Shown here in pieces: positions 7,676 through 15,698 of a stretch of 64,000 nucleotides of DNA. The notes under the pieces were generated by a model. The model had not been told where the DNA came from and ran no database searches. It saw nothing but the letters and a program-made list of their open reading frames with translations. Every line of letters begins with the position of its first letter. The first letter of the stretch is position 1. The stretch lies in contig NZ_QJRJ01000072.1 of the NCBI RefSeq assembly GCF_003254625.1, positions 1 through 64,000 of the forward strand. Direction: 5' to 3'. The DNA is from Flavobacterium ginsenosidimutans (lineage in GTDB: Bacteria; Bacteroidota; Bacteroidia; Flavobacteriales; Flavobacteriaceae). A program made the translations under genes and the position numbers.

Positions 7676-7753
7676 TGGTGGGCGATGAGGGGTTCGAACC
7701 CCCGACCCCCTCGGTGTAAACGAGGTGCTCTGAACCAGCTGAGCTAATCGCCC
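7676..7753 (-). tRNA. tRNA-Val (anticodon TAC)
   Basis: The minus strand reads GGGCGATTAGCTCAGC at the 5' end. A seven-base acceptor stem GGGCGAT pairs with ATCGCCC, followed by discriminator A and an encoded CCA (7678-7676). The anticodon arm CTCGT-TTACACC-GAG places TAC in the loop, giving valine. The T arm GGGGG-TTCGAAC-CCC is canonical. No second tRNA is adjacent. Confidence 0.97.
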
Positions 7754-7913
7754 TATTTTACTAGGTTGCTATCATTTCGTGATTGCGAGTGCAAATATAC
7801 GCTAGTTTTTGAGTTCTGCAAAGAAAATAGAATAAAAATTTAAAATTTTTCAAAAGTATTTTCTATAAGGCTGAGGGATAAAATGTTATGAAAGTATATT
7901 TTTTAATCATTTT

Positions 7914-8711
7914 TTACTTTGAAAGTGACGGAATGTTCCTGTAGATATTATCGCTGTGTTTTCCAGTGAAAGATTTGTCCAATTCATCAAAAAAAGCATT
8001 CGAATCTTTTTCATTTGGCCAGGTCGATTTAATCAGTTCGTCTATTTTTTCGTTGGATTTTTCCATATCGGCTAAAGAATCATAGAAAAAAGCTTCCATA
8101 AAATCGGTACTATTAGAACCCCAAGAATGGCGGAACGGATAATACGCTTTTATATAAGGATCGTTAAAAGTGATTTTTTCATTAAATTCTTTCGCGTTTT
8201 TTCCGTTTCCTTTCATGCTAAGTTCCGATTTTCGGATGTAAACGACCATTGGTTTCTTTGTTTGATCTTTGTATGCTTTTTCGCCAATAGAATTTAAACT
8301 CTGATAAATCTCATCTGAATGTATTGGAGTGTAATAAGAGTTGTATTTATCGAAGAAAGCTTTTCTGGCTTTTTCATCTGGCCAAGCTTTTTTAATTAAA
8401 TCTTCATTAATGGCATCTGCTTTGTCTATATCCTCCCAATTTTTATAAACGCTCACGGCAACTACTTCAGTATTGTCATTCGTGTAATAATGAGTAAGTA
8501 ATTCCGAACCAATAATAAGATCATTTTTACTAATAACTTTGTCAAAGTATTCCTGTTCTGTAGCCTTCCAGTCTTTTGCTTTTCCATCTAAACTGAGATG
8601 CAGAGTAGTCATCGTGATAAAAACTGGTTTCTCTTTTTCCTGTGCGTAACCTACAACGCACACTAGAGCCATCCATAGGAAAAGCCCTAGAAGTGTACTT
8701 CTTGTTTTCAT
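7914..8711 (-). CDS. secreted protein made of two repeated domains, function unknown
   Basis: 265 residues with a signal peptide (MKTRSTLLGLFLWMALVCVV, then GYAQ). The mature protein contains two copies of one domain of about 105 residues. Each copy has a VYK/FYD-x-W/L-x-D-x-x-K region, then LIKKAWPDEKARKAFFDKY in the first or LIKSTWPNEKDSNAFFDEL in the second. Each closes with HSDEIYQSL or HSDNIYRNI. The pattern suggests a tandem dimeric alpha/beta-barrel (ferredoxin-like) fold, but I could not assign a family. The promoter side faces tRNA-Val and no partner gene is evident. Confidence 0.8.
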   Translation of the reverse strand: MKTRSTLLGLFLWMALVCVVGYAQEKEKPVFITMTTLHLSLDGKAKDWKATEQEYFDKVISKNDLIIGSELLTHYYTNDNTEVVAVSVYKNWEDIDKADAINEDLIKKAWPDEKARKAFFDKYNSYYTPIHSDEIYQSLNSIGEKAYKDQTKKPMVVYIRKSELSMKGNGKNAKEFNEKITFNDPYIKAYYPFRHSWGSNSTDFMEAFFYDSLADMEKSNEKIDELIKSTWPNEKDSNAFFDELDKSFTGKHSDNIYRNIPSLSK

Positions 8712-8823
8712 GATTTAAATTTATTTTTGGGTTTTTAATAAATAAATTTAAGTCATTAAAAATCAAATAGTTATATGTTTGTAGGCGATTTTATCCTTAT
8801 TTAGGATGTGAAATTTAATTCTC

Positions 8824-10050
8824 TTAATTTAAAGGCAGTTCAGCCACTACAAAAGTGCTTCCGCCAACATAAATAAAATCATTTTTTGCAGCCTTTTTCT
8901 TTGCTTCCGCGAAAGCGATTTCAACAGAACTGTATTGGTCTCCAATCAAGTCATATTTTTTTGCTTCGTTTTGTAGAATTTCGGTGCTTAAACCTCTTGA
9001 AGAATCTGGTCTGCAGAAATAGTATTTTGCTTCTTTAGGGAATAATGGCAAAATAGAATCTAGATCTTTATCATTAACAACACCCAAAACAATATGAAGG
9101 TTTTCAAATTTTTCGTTTTTCAGCTGATTCATTACAACCGATAATCCGTGTTTATTGTGCGCAGTGTCGCAAATGATTTTTGGGTTTTCTCCCAATTGTT
9201 GCCATCTTCCTTGTAAACCCGTATTTTTTACAACATTTAATAAACCTTCTTTTAGCTGTTCTGTCGAAATCTTAAAATCGGTTTCATTGTTTAAAATCGA
9301 AATCGTCTGCTGAACCGTTTTTTTATTATGAAACTGATAATCTCCAATTAAATCAGACAAATAAATCTGATCAATTAAATCTGACGCAAAAGAAATCGGT
9401 GCGTTGTTCTCTTCGGCTTTAGCCAAAAATACAGGTTTAGTTTCATCATTATATTCGCCAATAACAACTGGAATATTTGGTTTTATGATTCCCGCTTTTT
9501 CGCCTGCAATTGCTTCGAGAGTATTTCCTAAAAATTGTGTATGGTCCAAACCAATATTGGTAATTACCGAAACCAAAGGCGTAATAATATTTGTTGCGTC
9601 CAATCTTCCACCCAAACCAACTTCGATAATAGCAATATCAACTTTTTCTGCAGCAAAATAATCAAATGCCAAACCAACCGACATTTCGAAGAAACTCATA
9701 TCATTAGCTTCAAAAAAATCTTTGTGTTTTGCAATGAATTCAATGACAAAAGCTTCAGAGATTTCTTTACCGTTGATTTTAATTCTTTCTCTAAAATCTT
9801 TTAAATGTGGAGAAGTGTACAAACCAACTTTATAACCCGCTTCTTGTAAAACAGACGAAAGCATATGCGAGGTCGAACCTTTTCCGTTTGTTCCAGCAAC
9901 GTGAATACATTTGAGCTCGTTTTGCGGATTATCAAGATGAGCTGCCAATATTCTAATATTAGTTAAATCTTCTTTATACGCCGAAGCACCTTGCAATTGG
10001 TACATTGGAAGTTGATTAAACATCCAATTGGTAGTCTCTTGATAGTTCAT
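8824..10050 (-). CDS. folC: bifunctional folylpolyglutamate synthase/dihydrofolate synthase
   Basis: 408 residues from the ATG at 10050, which gives MNYQETTNWMFNQLPMYQLQ, the standard FolC opening; an upstream in-frame start would add 30 residues unlike the family. The P-loop HVAGTNGKGSTSHM is at about 50-63. The Mur-ligase-type SPHLKDFRERIKING and IIEVGLGGRLDATN follow, and DTAHNKHG is at about 290. It joins dihydropteroate to glutamate and then extends the glutamate tail of folates, using ATP in the cytoplasm. It is divergent from exbB, with 130 bases between. Confidence 0.96.
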   Translation of the reverse strand: MNYQETTNWMFNQLPMYQLQGASAYKEDLTNIRILAAHLDNPQNELKCIHVAGTNGKGSTSHMLSSVLQEAGYKVGLYTSPHLKDFRERIKINGKEISEAFVIEFIAKHKDFFEANDMSFFEMSVGLAFDYFAAEKVDIAIIEVGLGGRLDATNIITPLVSVITNIGLDHTQFLGNTLEAIAGEKAGIIKPNIPVVIGEYNDETKPVFLAKAEENNAPISFASDLIDQIYLSDLIGDYQFHNKKTVQQTISILNNETDFKISTEQLKEGLLNVVKNTGLQGRWQQLGENPKIICDTAHNKHGLSVVMNQLKNEKFENLHIVLGVVNDKDLDSILPLFPKEAKYYFCRPDSSRGLSTEILQNEAKKYDLIGDQYSSVEIAFAEAKKKAAKNDFIYVGGSTFVVAELPLN

Positions 10051-10180
10051 TTGTTTAGATAAAATGGTTGTTGATTGAAATAAATTTCGATTTTTGTAGT
10101 TTAATATTACAGCGAAAATTATCTTTATTGCAAATTTCAAATATTTTTTAGAATTAATTATTAAAAACCAGAATTAATAT

Positions 10181-10876
10181 ATGTTTAGTTTTATTCAGTT
10201 ACAAACAGATACAATCGCAAATGCTTCAAATGTAGTGATAGAGAAGGTTGCAACACCCCAAAATGAAATTTCAATGTTTGGGTTTATCATGAAAGGGGGA
10301 GTTTTTTTAATTCCAATCGCGATTTTATTGTTTTATACGATTTACCTAATTTTTGAACGTTATATGTACATTAACCGTGCGTCTAAAATTGACAGCCGAT
10401 TAATGCAAGACATTGGTGAGAAATTGCATTCTGGAAATATTGAATTGGCAAGAACTATTGTGGAAAGAAATAATACTGCAGCTGGAAATATTTTGAAAGA
10501 AGGTGTTTTGGTAATTGGAAGACCAATTGCAGAAATTGAATCCAACATGGATCGTGCTGCCGATATCGAGATTGGCGAAATGGAAAGACATTTAGGTCAT
10601 CTTGGACTTATCGCAGGTATCGCGCCAACGCTTGGTTTTATTGGAACAATTTCTGGAGTTATCAAAATTTTCTACAGCATTTCGGTTACCGAAAATATTA
10701 GTATCGGAAATATATCTGGAGGTTTGTACGAGAAAATGATCAGTTCTGGTTCTGGATTAATTGTGGGAATTATTGCTTATAGTGCTTACCACTTATTGAA
10801 CGGAAAGATTGATAATTTTGCTTTAAAAATTCAGAAACAGATTTTAGAATTTGTCAATATAATTCAAAGAGCATAA
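10181..10876 (+). CDS. exbB: ExbB/TolQ-family proton channel protein
   Basis: 231 residues with three transmembrane helices: about 35-60 (GGVFLIPIAILLFYTIYLIF), 145-170 (LGLIAGIAPTLGFIGTISGV) and 185-210. The conserved MotA/TolQ/ExbB block GIAPTLGFIGTISG is intact. It works with ExbD as an inner-membrane proton-driven motor that powers TonB or Tol proteins. The exbD gene follows after three bases, so the two are cotranscribed. tonB faces them from the other strand. Confidence 0.93.
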   Translation: MFSFIQLQTDTIANASNVVIEKVATPQNEISMFGFIMKGGVFLIPIAILLFYTIYLIFERYMYINRASKIDSRLMQDIGEKLHSGNIELARTIVERNNTAAGNILKEGVLVIGRPIAEIESNMDRAADIEIGEMERHLGHLGLIAGIAPTLGFIGTISGVIKIFYSISVTENISIGNISGGLYEKMISSGSGLIVGIIAYSAYHLLNGKIDNFALKIQKQILEFVNIIQRA

Positions 10877-10879
10877 GCC

Positions 10880-11275
10880 ATGTCTATTAAAAGAAAAAGA
10901 AGATTTCACGCCGAAGTAGCGACTTCATCTTTGAGCGATATCATGTTTTTCCTGCTGTTGTTTTTCTTAATTATCTCAACACTGGCAAATCCGAATGTGA
11001 TTAAGATGACTTTGCCAAAAGCTAAAGCGAACGAAAAAACCAATAAACAATTAATTAGTTTATCGGTTACAGAAGATAAAAAGTTCTATATCGACAAACA
11101 AGAAGTCGATTTTGAAAATCTAGAAACGAGTTTAATGTCAAAAATAGGAACAGATAAAGAACAAACTGTCGTAGTTCGAATTCCGTTTAACTTACAAGTT
11201 CAAGACTTAGTAGATGTTTTACAGATAGGAGTGAAGAATAATTTGAAATTTGTAATTGCAACTAGTCCGAAGTAA
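10880..11275 (+). CDS. exbD: ExbD/TolR-family protein
   Basis: 131 residues. A short cytoplasmic arm rich in Arg and Lys (MSIKRKRRFHAEV) precedes one membrane helix, SLSDIMFFLLLFFLIISTL, at about 17-36. Its Asp (about residue 20) is the conserved proton-carrying aspartate of ExbD/TolR. The periplasmic domain (about 45-131) ends VLQIGVKNNLKFVIATSPK, typical of the family. It is translationally linked to exbB and followed by a hairpin terminator. Confidence 0.93.
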   Translation: MSIKRKRRFHAEVATSSLSDIMFFLLLFFLIISTLANPNVIKMTLPKAKANEKTNKQLISLSVTEDKKFYIDKQEVDFENLETSLMSKIGTDKEQTVVVRIPFNLQVQDLVDVLQIGVKNNLKFVIATSPK

Positions 11276-11287
11276 AAATAATTATTA

Positions 11288-11415
11288 GGGCGTGACCACA
11301 ATAAAAAGATGGGCCAATCAGCATAACATAACGTTGATTCGCCCATTTTTTTATTGCGGCCGTCCCGATAGCTATCGGGAGCGCTACTTCGGTAGCTTGC
11401 TCCTATCCCTCACGC
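11288..11415. repeat. GGGCGTG...CACGC repeat element, copy 1
   Basis: Begins GGGCGTG and ends CTATCCCTCACGC, the same ends as the element at 28657-28744. It encloses two hairpins here: a 22-base stem with two mismatches and the TCCCGATAGCTATCGGGA palindrome. The interior is not shared with copy 2 beyond short G+C-rich words. Confidence 0.5.
11299..11356 (+). terminator. terminator after exbD
   Basis: Arms of 22 bases (11299-11320 and 11335-11356, two mismatches) with core ATGGGC and a run of seven T. It lies 24 bases after the exbD stop codon. Confidence 0.75.
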
Positions 11416-11442
11416 GAACAGAACCTAATTTTACGCAATAAT

Positions 11443-11549
11443 TTGTCATCCTGAGCGAAGTCGAAGTACACGCTAAGAAGCTCGACAAAGATTGATGATT
11501 CTCTTTGAGGAATTACATGTGTGTCCTTCGACTTCGCTCAGGATGACAA
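11443..11549. repeat. long palindrome, REP-like element copy 2
   Basis: Perfect 24-base arms (11443-11466 and 11526-11549) beginning TTGTCATCCTGAGCGAAG. The apical part contains GACAAAGATTGATGATT, similar to the apex of the copies at 6442 and 29581. Confidence 0.85.
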
Positions 11550-11578
11550 GCTAATCGTTAATTAAAATAAAAGCAACA

Positions 11579-11616
11579 AAAAAGGCTTTCAGATATTTAT
11601 GAAAGCCTTTTTTATA
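11579..11616 (-). terminator. terminator of tonB
   Basis: AAAAGGCTTTC and GAAAGCCTTTT pair around a ten-base loop, with A and T tracts on both sides. It lies about 40 bases past the tonB stop codon on the minus strand. Confidence 0.7.
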
Positions 11617-11653
11617 ATAGCAGATTCGTGAAAATCCGTGAAATTCGTGTTTT

Positions 11654-12559
11654 TTAATTCAAGTTAAAATTATAAATAATTCTTCCAACTTGTTTTGGCG
11701 CAGCATTATCATCAGCAGACCATTTTGTATTTAATGCAGCAATTTTGGCTTGTTCTAATAAGCAACTTGCTTTGTTTGTTGTTCCTTTTATTCCGGCAGT
11801 TGCACTAACGGTTTTTCCAGTTTGATCAACTGTAACTTCAACCACAACAGTTCCTTCTTCGTTACAAGTGTATTTTGGAGCAGGTTTCGATAATGCCTTT
11901 CTTCCGTTTAGAGAATATCCAGTTCCACCGCCAGAACCACCACCAGTTCCTGCTCCGTAACCGCTTCCAGTTCCAATGCCATTTCCAGTTCCGTTACCGC
12001 CTCCAGTTCCTCCGCCAGAACCACCACTTCCGTAATAACCGTTAGAGTTTAGACTTCCGTTTGCTTTTCCTTTATTTCCGGCTGCTTTATCATCTCCGTC
12101 TCCGCCTTTGTTCGAACCTTTCATAATGCTGGCTAAAGCATCATTTGTTGAGTTAGAAACTTTTGGTTTTTCTGGTACTGGTTTTTGTATTGGTTTTTCA
12201 ACAGGCACAGGTTTCTTCGGTTTCTCTTTGGTCGGAATAACAACATCATTATCGGCAGTTGTATTTTCCTGACTAATTATCGCTTCTTCTTCTGGAGTTG
12301 CTTTTGCGGGCGCTTGTTTTACATTGTTTTTTACATCCAAAACTTCGCTTTTATAATTGGCTCCAGAACCTAAATCGCTGTCTCCAAAGTTTACCGTTAC
12401 GCCTCCGCCGCCACCTCCGCCATCGGCAAGAGCTACATTGTTTTCAGGATTGTAAGGAGGCCAAAAACGTATAAAAAACAGCAACGTAATAATTACCGCA
12501 TATATTGCAGTAGTAAATAATAATGATTTCCTTTTATCTGAAGAAATAGACGAACTCAT
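11654..12559 (-). CDS. tonB: TonB-family energy transducer
   Basis: 301 residues. A single N-terminal membrane helix (about 14-30, LFTTAIYAVIITLLFFI) is followed by a periplasmic spacer. That has a run of seven glycines near residue 48, a Pro/Lys-rich stretch (KPKKPVPVEKPIQKPVPEKP, about 114-133) and a long Gly/Ser/Asn-rich part (about 170-215). The C-terminal TonB domain (about 225-301) has EGTVVVEVTVDQTGKTV and ends GRIIYNFNLN. It carries proton-motive energy from ExbB/ExbD to outer-membrane receptors such as the one at 42.3-44.4 kb. It is transcribed towards exbB-exbD rather than with them. Confidence 0.88.
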   Translation of the reverse strand: MSSSISSDKRKSLLFTTAIYAVIITLLFFIRFWPPYNPENNVALADGGGGGGGVTVNFGDSDLGSGANYKSEVLDVKNNVKQAPAKATPEEEAIISQENTTADNDVVIPTKEKPKKPVPVEKPIQKPVPEKPKVSNSTNDALASIMKGSNKGGDGDDKAAGNKGKANGSLNSNGYYGSGGSGGGTGGGNGTGNGIGTGSGYGAGTGGGSGGGTGYSLNGRKALSKPAPKYTCNEEGTVVVEVTVDQTGKTVSATAGIKGTTNKASCLLEQAKIAALNTKWSADDNAAPKQVGRIIYNFNLN

Positions 12560-12645
12560 TTAGATTCTGAATTTTGAAATGTATTATTTTAAAAACGTTT
12601 AAAAGTACTAAAAATTGTTTAGAATGAAAGTGCATGTTGCTATTT

Positions 12646-13220
12646 AACCGCAAAGCACGCTAAGAGTTTTTTAAAATTAATTATAATGCAAAGTTCACAA
12701 AGTTTTTATCTGTTTAATTTGAGTTAATCTTTATATTAAGTTCACAAAGCTTGATCTAAACAAAGCTTTGCGAACTTAATATTTAGATCTTGCTTGCGCT
12801 CCAAATAAAAATACCTTAGCGTACTTTGCGGTAAAAAATGCTTGTAATTATAACGCAAAGTTCGCTAAGATTTTTACGCAAAGTACACAAAGTTTAATTT
12901 ATCTTAAATTTGAGTAAATCTTTAGATTAAAAGTTCACAAAGCTTGATCTAGACAAAGCTTTGCGAACTTAATATTTAGATCTTGCTTGCGCTCCAAATA
13001 AAAATACCTTAGCGTACTTTGCGGTAAAAAATGCTTGTAATTATAACGCAAAGTTCGCTAAGATTTTTACGCAAAGTACACAAAGTTTAATTTATCTTAA
13101 ATTTGAGTAAATCTTTAGATTAAAGTTCACAAAGCTTGATCTAAACAAAGCTTTGCGAACTTAATATTTAGATATTGCTTGCACTCCAAATAAAAATAAC
13201 TTAGCGAACTCTGCGTAAAA
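12646..13220. repeat. 193-bp non-coding tandem repeat, about three units
   Basis: Two full units starting at 12741 and 12934 differ by one substitution and one A. A half unit at 13126-13220 and a degenerate half unit at 12646-12740 flank them. Each unit contains two internal inverted repeats. In one, TTCACAAAGCTT pairs with AAAGCTTTGCGAA; in the other, TTAGCGTACTTTGCG pairs with CGCAAAGTTCGCTAA, each with a mismatch. The words CGCAAAG and CGCTAAG recur throughout. Confidence 0.9.
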
Positions 13221-13250
13221 AAAACGAGCCAACAATAATGCGGCTCGTTT
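13220..13250 (-). terminator. terminator of the glutamate dehydrogenase gene
   Basis: AAACGAGCC and GGCTCGTTT form a nine-base stem 20 bases past the stop codon, followed on the minus strand by eight T. Confidence 0.8.
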
Positions 13251-13270
13251 AGATTGAGATATAAATAAAT

Positions 13271-14497
13271 TTACACTAACTGTTTCAAAGCAATTTCAAA
13301 CGCAGTTGCGCTGATATTTGTTTTTGATGAACTTAAAGCATGAGCTTTTACAATTGCATTTTTTATAATTTCTGAAGTATCATTAAAAATCGCTTCGTCT
13401 GTCATTTGGACTTTTTTCTCCATGAAATAAGCAAAAACTCTTGCCATTCCGCAGTTTGAAATAAAATCAGGAATCAAACTTACTTTTTGGTCTACTTGCT
13501 CCATAATAGAACCAAAGAAAATTTCTTTGTCAGCAAAAGGAACATTTGCACCGCATGAAATTACTTCCAATCCGTTTGTAATTAAGCTATCAATTTGCGC
13601 TTGAGTTACCAATCTTGAAGCGGCACAAGGAGTGAAAATCTCAGCGCCGATTGTCCATATTTTAGAGTTGATTTCTTCAAACGGAATCATATTATCGGCA
13701 ACTAATTTATTTCCGTCTTTATTTAAAAACAAAGTTCTGATCTCTTCAAAAGAAAAACCATCTTCTTTAATAAGCCCGCCATCGCGATCAATAATTCCGA
13801 TAACTTTTGCTCCCATTTCAGCTAAATAAAAAGCAGCGGCAGAACCTACGTTTCCAAAACCTTGAACGATTGCTTTTTTACCTTTAATGTCTCCGCCATA
13901 AGTTGCGTAAAAATGACGAACTGCTTCTGCAACACCAAAACCAGTAATCATATCGGCAACTGTATATTTTCTAGTTACGTCTGGTGAAAATTTCGGATTT
14001 TCAATTACTTTAATTACACCCTGACGCAATTGACCTATTCTATTAATTTTATCAGCTTCTGTAGGTTTAAAATGTCCATTGAAAACTCCTTCTTGCGGAT
14101 GCCAAACACCGCATTCTTCCGTCATGGGGATAACTTCATGGATTTCATCAACATTTAAATCACCTCCAGTTCCGTAGTAACTTTTTAACAAAGGAGAAAC
14201 CGCTTTATACCAGCGTTGTAAAACACCTTTTTTACGAGGATCGTTCGGATCAAAATTTATTCCAGATTTAGCCCCGCCAATTGCTGGGCCCGAAACAGAG
14301 AATTTAACTTCCATTGTTTTAGCCAATGACAAAACTTCGTTCATGTCTAGACCTTTTCTCATTCTGGTTCCTCCACCCGCAGCTCCTCCGCGAAGTGAAT
14401 TAATTACAGTCCACCCTTCGGCTTCTGTTTCTGAATCTTTCCAATTAAAAACAATTTCAGGTGCTTTGTTTTCAAATTGTTGTAATAAATCTTTCAT
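13271..14497 (-). CDS. Glu/Leu/Phe/Val dehydrogenase
   Basis: 408 residues, typical of the family. The substrate domain has LRGGAAGGGTRMRKGL (about 35-50) and GPAIGGAKSGINFDP, in which Lys77 is the catalytic lysine. The Rossmann domain begins around 200 with KKAIVQGFGNVGSAAAFYLA, and GAEIFTPCAASRLVT is also characteristic. It oxidatively deaminates an amino acid to the 2-oxo acid, or the reverse, with NAD(P). The family name covers glutamate and branched-chain enzymes, and I cannot tell which. Monocistronic with its own terminator. Confidence 0.93.
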   Translation of the reverse strand: MKDLLQQFENKAPEIVFNWKDSETEAEGWTVINSLRGGAAGGGTRMRKGLDMNEVLSLAKTMEVKFSVSGPAIGGAKSGINFDPNDPRKKGVLQRWYKAVSPLLKSYYGTGGDLNVDEIHEVIPMTEECGVWHPQEGVFNGHFKPTEADKINRIGQLRQGVIKVIENPKFSPDVTRKYTVADMITGFGVAEAVRHFYATYGGDIKGKKAIVQGFGNVGSAAAFYLAEMGAKVIGIIDRDGGLIKEDGFSFEEIRTLFLNKDGNKLVADNMIPFEEINSKIWTIGAEIFTPCAASRLVTQAQIDSLITNGLEVISCGANVPFADKEIFFGSIMEQVDQKVSLIPDFISNCGMARVFAYFMEKKVQMTDEAIFNDTSEIIKNAIVKAHALSSSKTNISATAFEIALKQLV

Positions 14498-14580
14498 TTT
14501 GTTGTGATATGTTTATTTTGCGTAAATGTATAAAATAGAATAATGCGAATAATGTATTTTGCAGCAAATTTATAAAACAT

Positions 14581-14617
14581 AAAAGAAAAGCCGAAAACTA
14601 TCAGGTTTTCGGCTTTT
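14581..14617 (-). terminator. terminator after the chalcone-isomerase-like gene
   Basis: AAAAGCCGAAAA (14586-14597) pairs with TTTTCGGCTTTT (14606-14617) around an eight-base loop, 22 bases past the stop codon on the minus strand. Confidence 0.8.
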
Positions 14618-14639
14618 TGAATATTCAAAAAATTAAGAA

Positions 14640-15215
14640 CTATTGTCCTAATAAATGTTTCTTTAGAGTTTCATCAACTGGTTTGTCAGAAAGCCAGATT
14701 CCGAATAAGGCTTTTTTGAAATCAAATCCTGGAACTTTTCCTTTCAGAACTTCATTTTTATAAACATAAACATTTTGATCAAAAGGACTATATGCTAAGA
14801 CAAACACATCTTTTTCTGTAATTGCATCACTTAAGTAACTTTTTAACTGCTCAATTCTTGGACGTAATTGTTCAAGTTCTGCTCCAGCAGATTTTTCAAA
14901 ACCAGTATTCATGGCTTTTGTCAATTTACTAGAAGATACCATTGATGAAGTAATTTCAATTCTAACAGCCATTTCTGTATCACTGTCAATAATGAATTGT
15001 GGATCTTGAGTTAATTGAGATAAATATAATGCCTGAACATAAACTTCCAACCACATTTTTGATCTTCCGCCGGCACCATTAAGTTGTAAAGGTTTGTTTT
15101 GAAAGTCTATCTTTCTCGGAACTGTAACACCGTTAACTTCTATTTGAGTTTGGGCTGAAACGACCGAAAATTGTAGGCTTAAAAGGAGTGTAAGTAATAG
15201 TAAAATCTTTTTCAT
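14640..15215 (-). CDS. secreted chalcone-isomerase-like domain protein
   Basis: 191 residues. A signal peptide (MKKILLLLTLLLSLQFSVVS, cleaved near AQTQ) precedes a chalcone-isomerase-like domain of the bacterial kind. Landmarks are LNGAGGRSKMWLEVYVQALY (about 46-65), an alpha-helical middle (GFEKSAGAELEQLRPRIEQL) and the closing ALFGIWLSDKPVDETLKKHL. Bacterial members are not flavonoid enzymes; fatty-acid binding has been proposed for related proteins. The location is periplasmic or outer-membrane associated. On the minus strand a TATTTTTG box lies 27 bases before the ATG. Confidence 0.85.
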   Translation of the reverse strand: MKKILLLLTLLLSLQFSVVSAQTQIEVNGVTVPRKIDFQNKPLQLNGAGGRSKMWLEVYVQALYLSQLTQDPQFIIDSDTEMAVRIEITSSMVSSSKLTKAMNTGFEKSAGAELEQLRPRIEQLKSYLSDAITEKDVFVLAYSPFDQNVYVYKNEVLKGKVPGFDFKKALFGIWLSDKPVDETLKKHLLGQ

Positions 15216-15698
15216 GTTCTATCAATTATTTATTTTTTGGTCAAAAATAATGTTAATTTATTAATATTTGGTTCATTTTTAGCATGTTTTTTTTCTGTAA
15301 AATATACATTTATTTTTTGTATTACATTAACAATCAAATTAGTAAGAGTAAGTTTACGTACATTTACGTGCTTTAAGAATTGTTTAATGTTTGAATTTGA
15401 AAACTTAGTCACTTTTAAGTCAAAAAAGAGGAAATTGTGATTCTTGAATTTTATCGAATTTGTTGCAATATTGATGCTGAATTGAATGAAAATCTAAACA
15501 ATTACGAAAACGTTATCGTGATCTTTGCTGATCTATTAATTTTATATGCATGCATTGTAAATTACACTTTTAAAAAGTATCTTTGGAAGCCTTTGTGTCA
15601 AAAAATTAAGGCATCGAAAAAACATAAAAAAACAAAAAACCATCAACTATAGAAATCTGTTTGAAATCTGGTTGAAAAAACATTTAAAGTAAACTACT
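15216..15698. other. 483-base intergenic region between divergent genes
   Basis: Contains a minus-strand -7-like box (15242-15249, TATTTTTG) for the chalcone-isomerase-like gene. A GTG-started 71-codon frame at 15437-15652 encodes one hydrophobic stretch (VIVIFADLLILYACIV) and a Lys-rich tail. The latter may be a small membrane protein but has no supporting start signal. Nothing else is seen. Confidence 0.5.

Larger units (their letters stand above)
11276..11653. other. 378-base intergenic region between exbD and tonB, filled with repeats
   Basis: In order it holds the exbD terminator hairpin, an 18-base perfect palindrome TCCCGATAGCTATCGGGA (11363-11380), the end of a GGGCGTG...CACGC element, a REP-like palindrome and a terminator serving tonB. 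No coding potential is seen. Confidence 0.8.
12560..13270. other. 711-base non-coding region between tonB and gdhA
   Basis: Mostly the tandem repeat at 12646-13220, then a terminator for the dehydrogenase gene. I see no reading frame of note and no consensus promoter besides a weak TACATTTC next to tonB. Confidence 0.8.

Noticed and set aside
12646..13220. Tandem repeat as a CRISPR array
   Set aside because: The unit is 193 bases, adjacent units are directly joined and there are no variable spacers or cas genes.
15437..15652. 71-codon GTG-started frame with one hydrophobic stretch
   Set aside because: No promoter, weak start, no family resemblance. A small membrane protein cannot be excluded.
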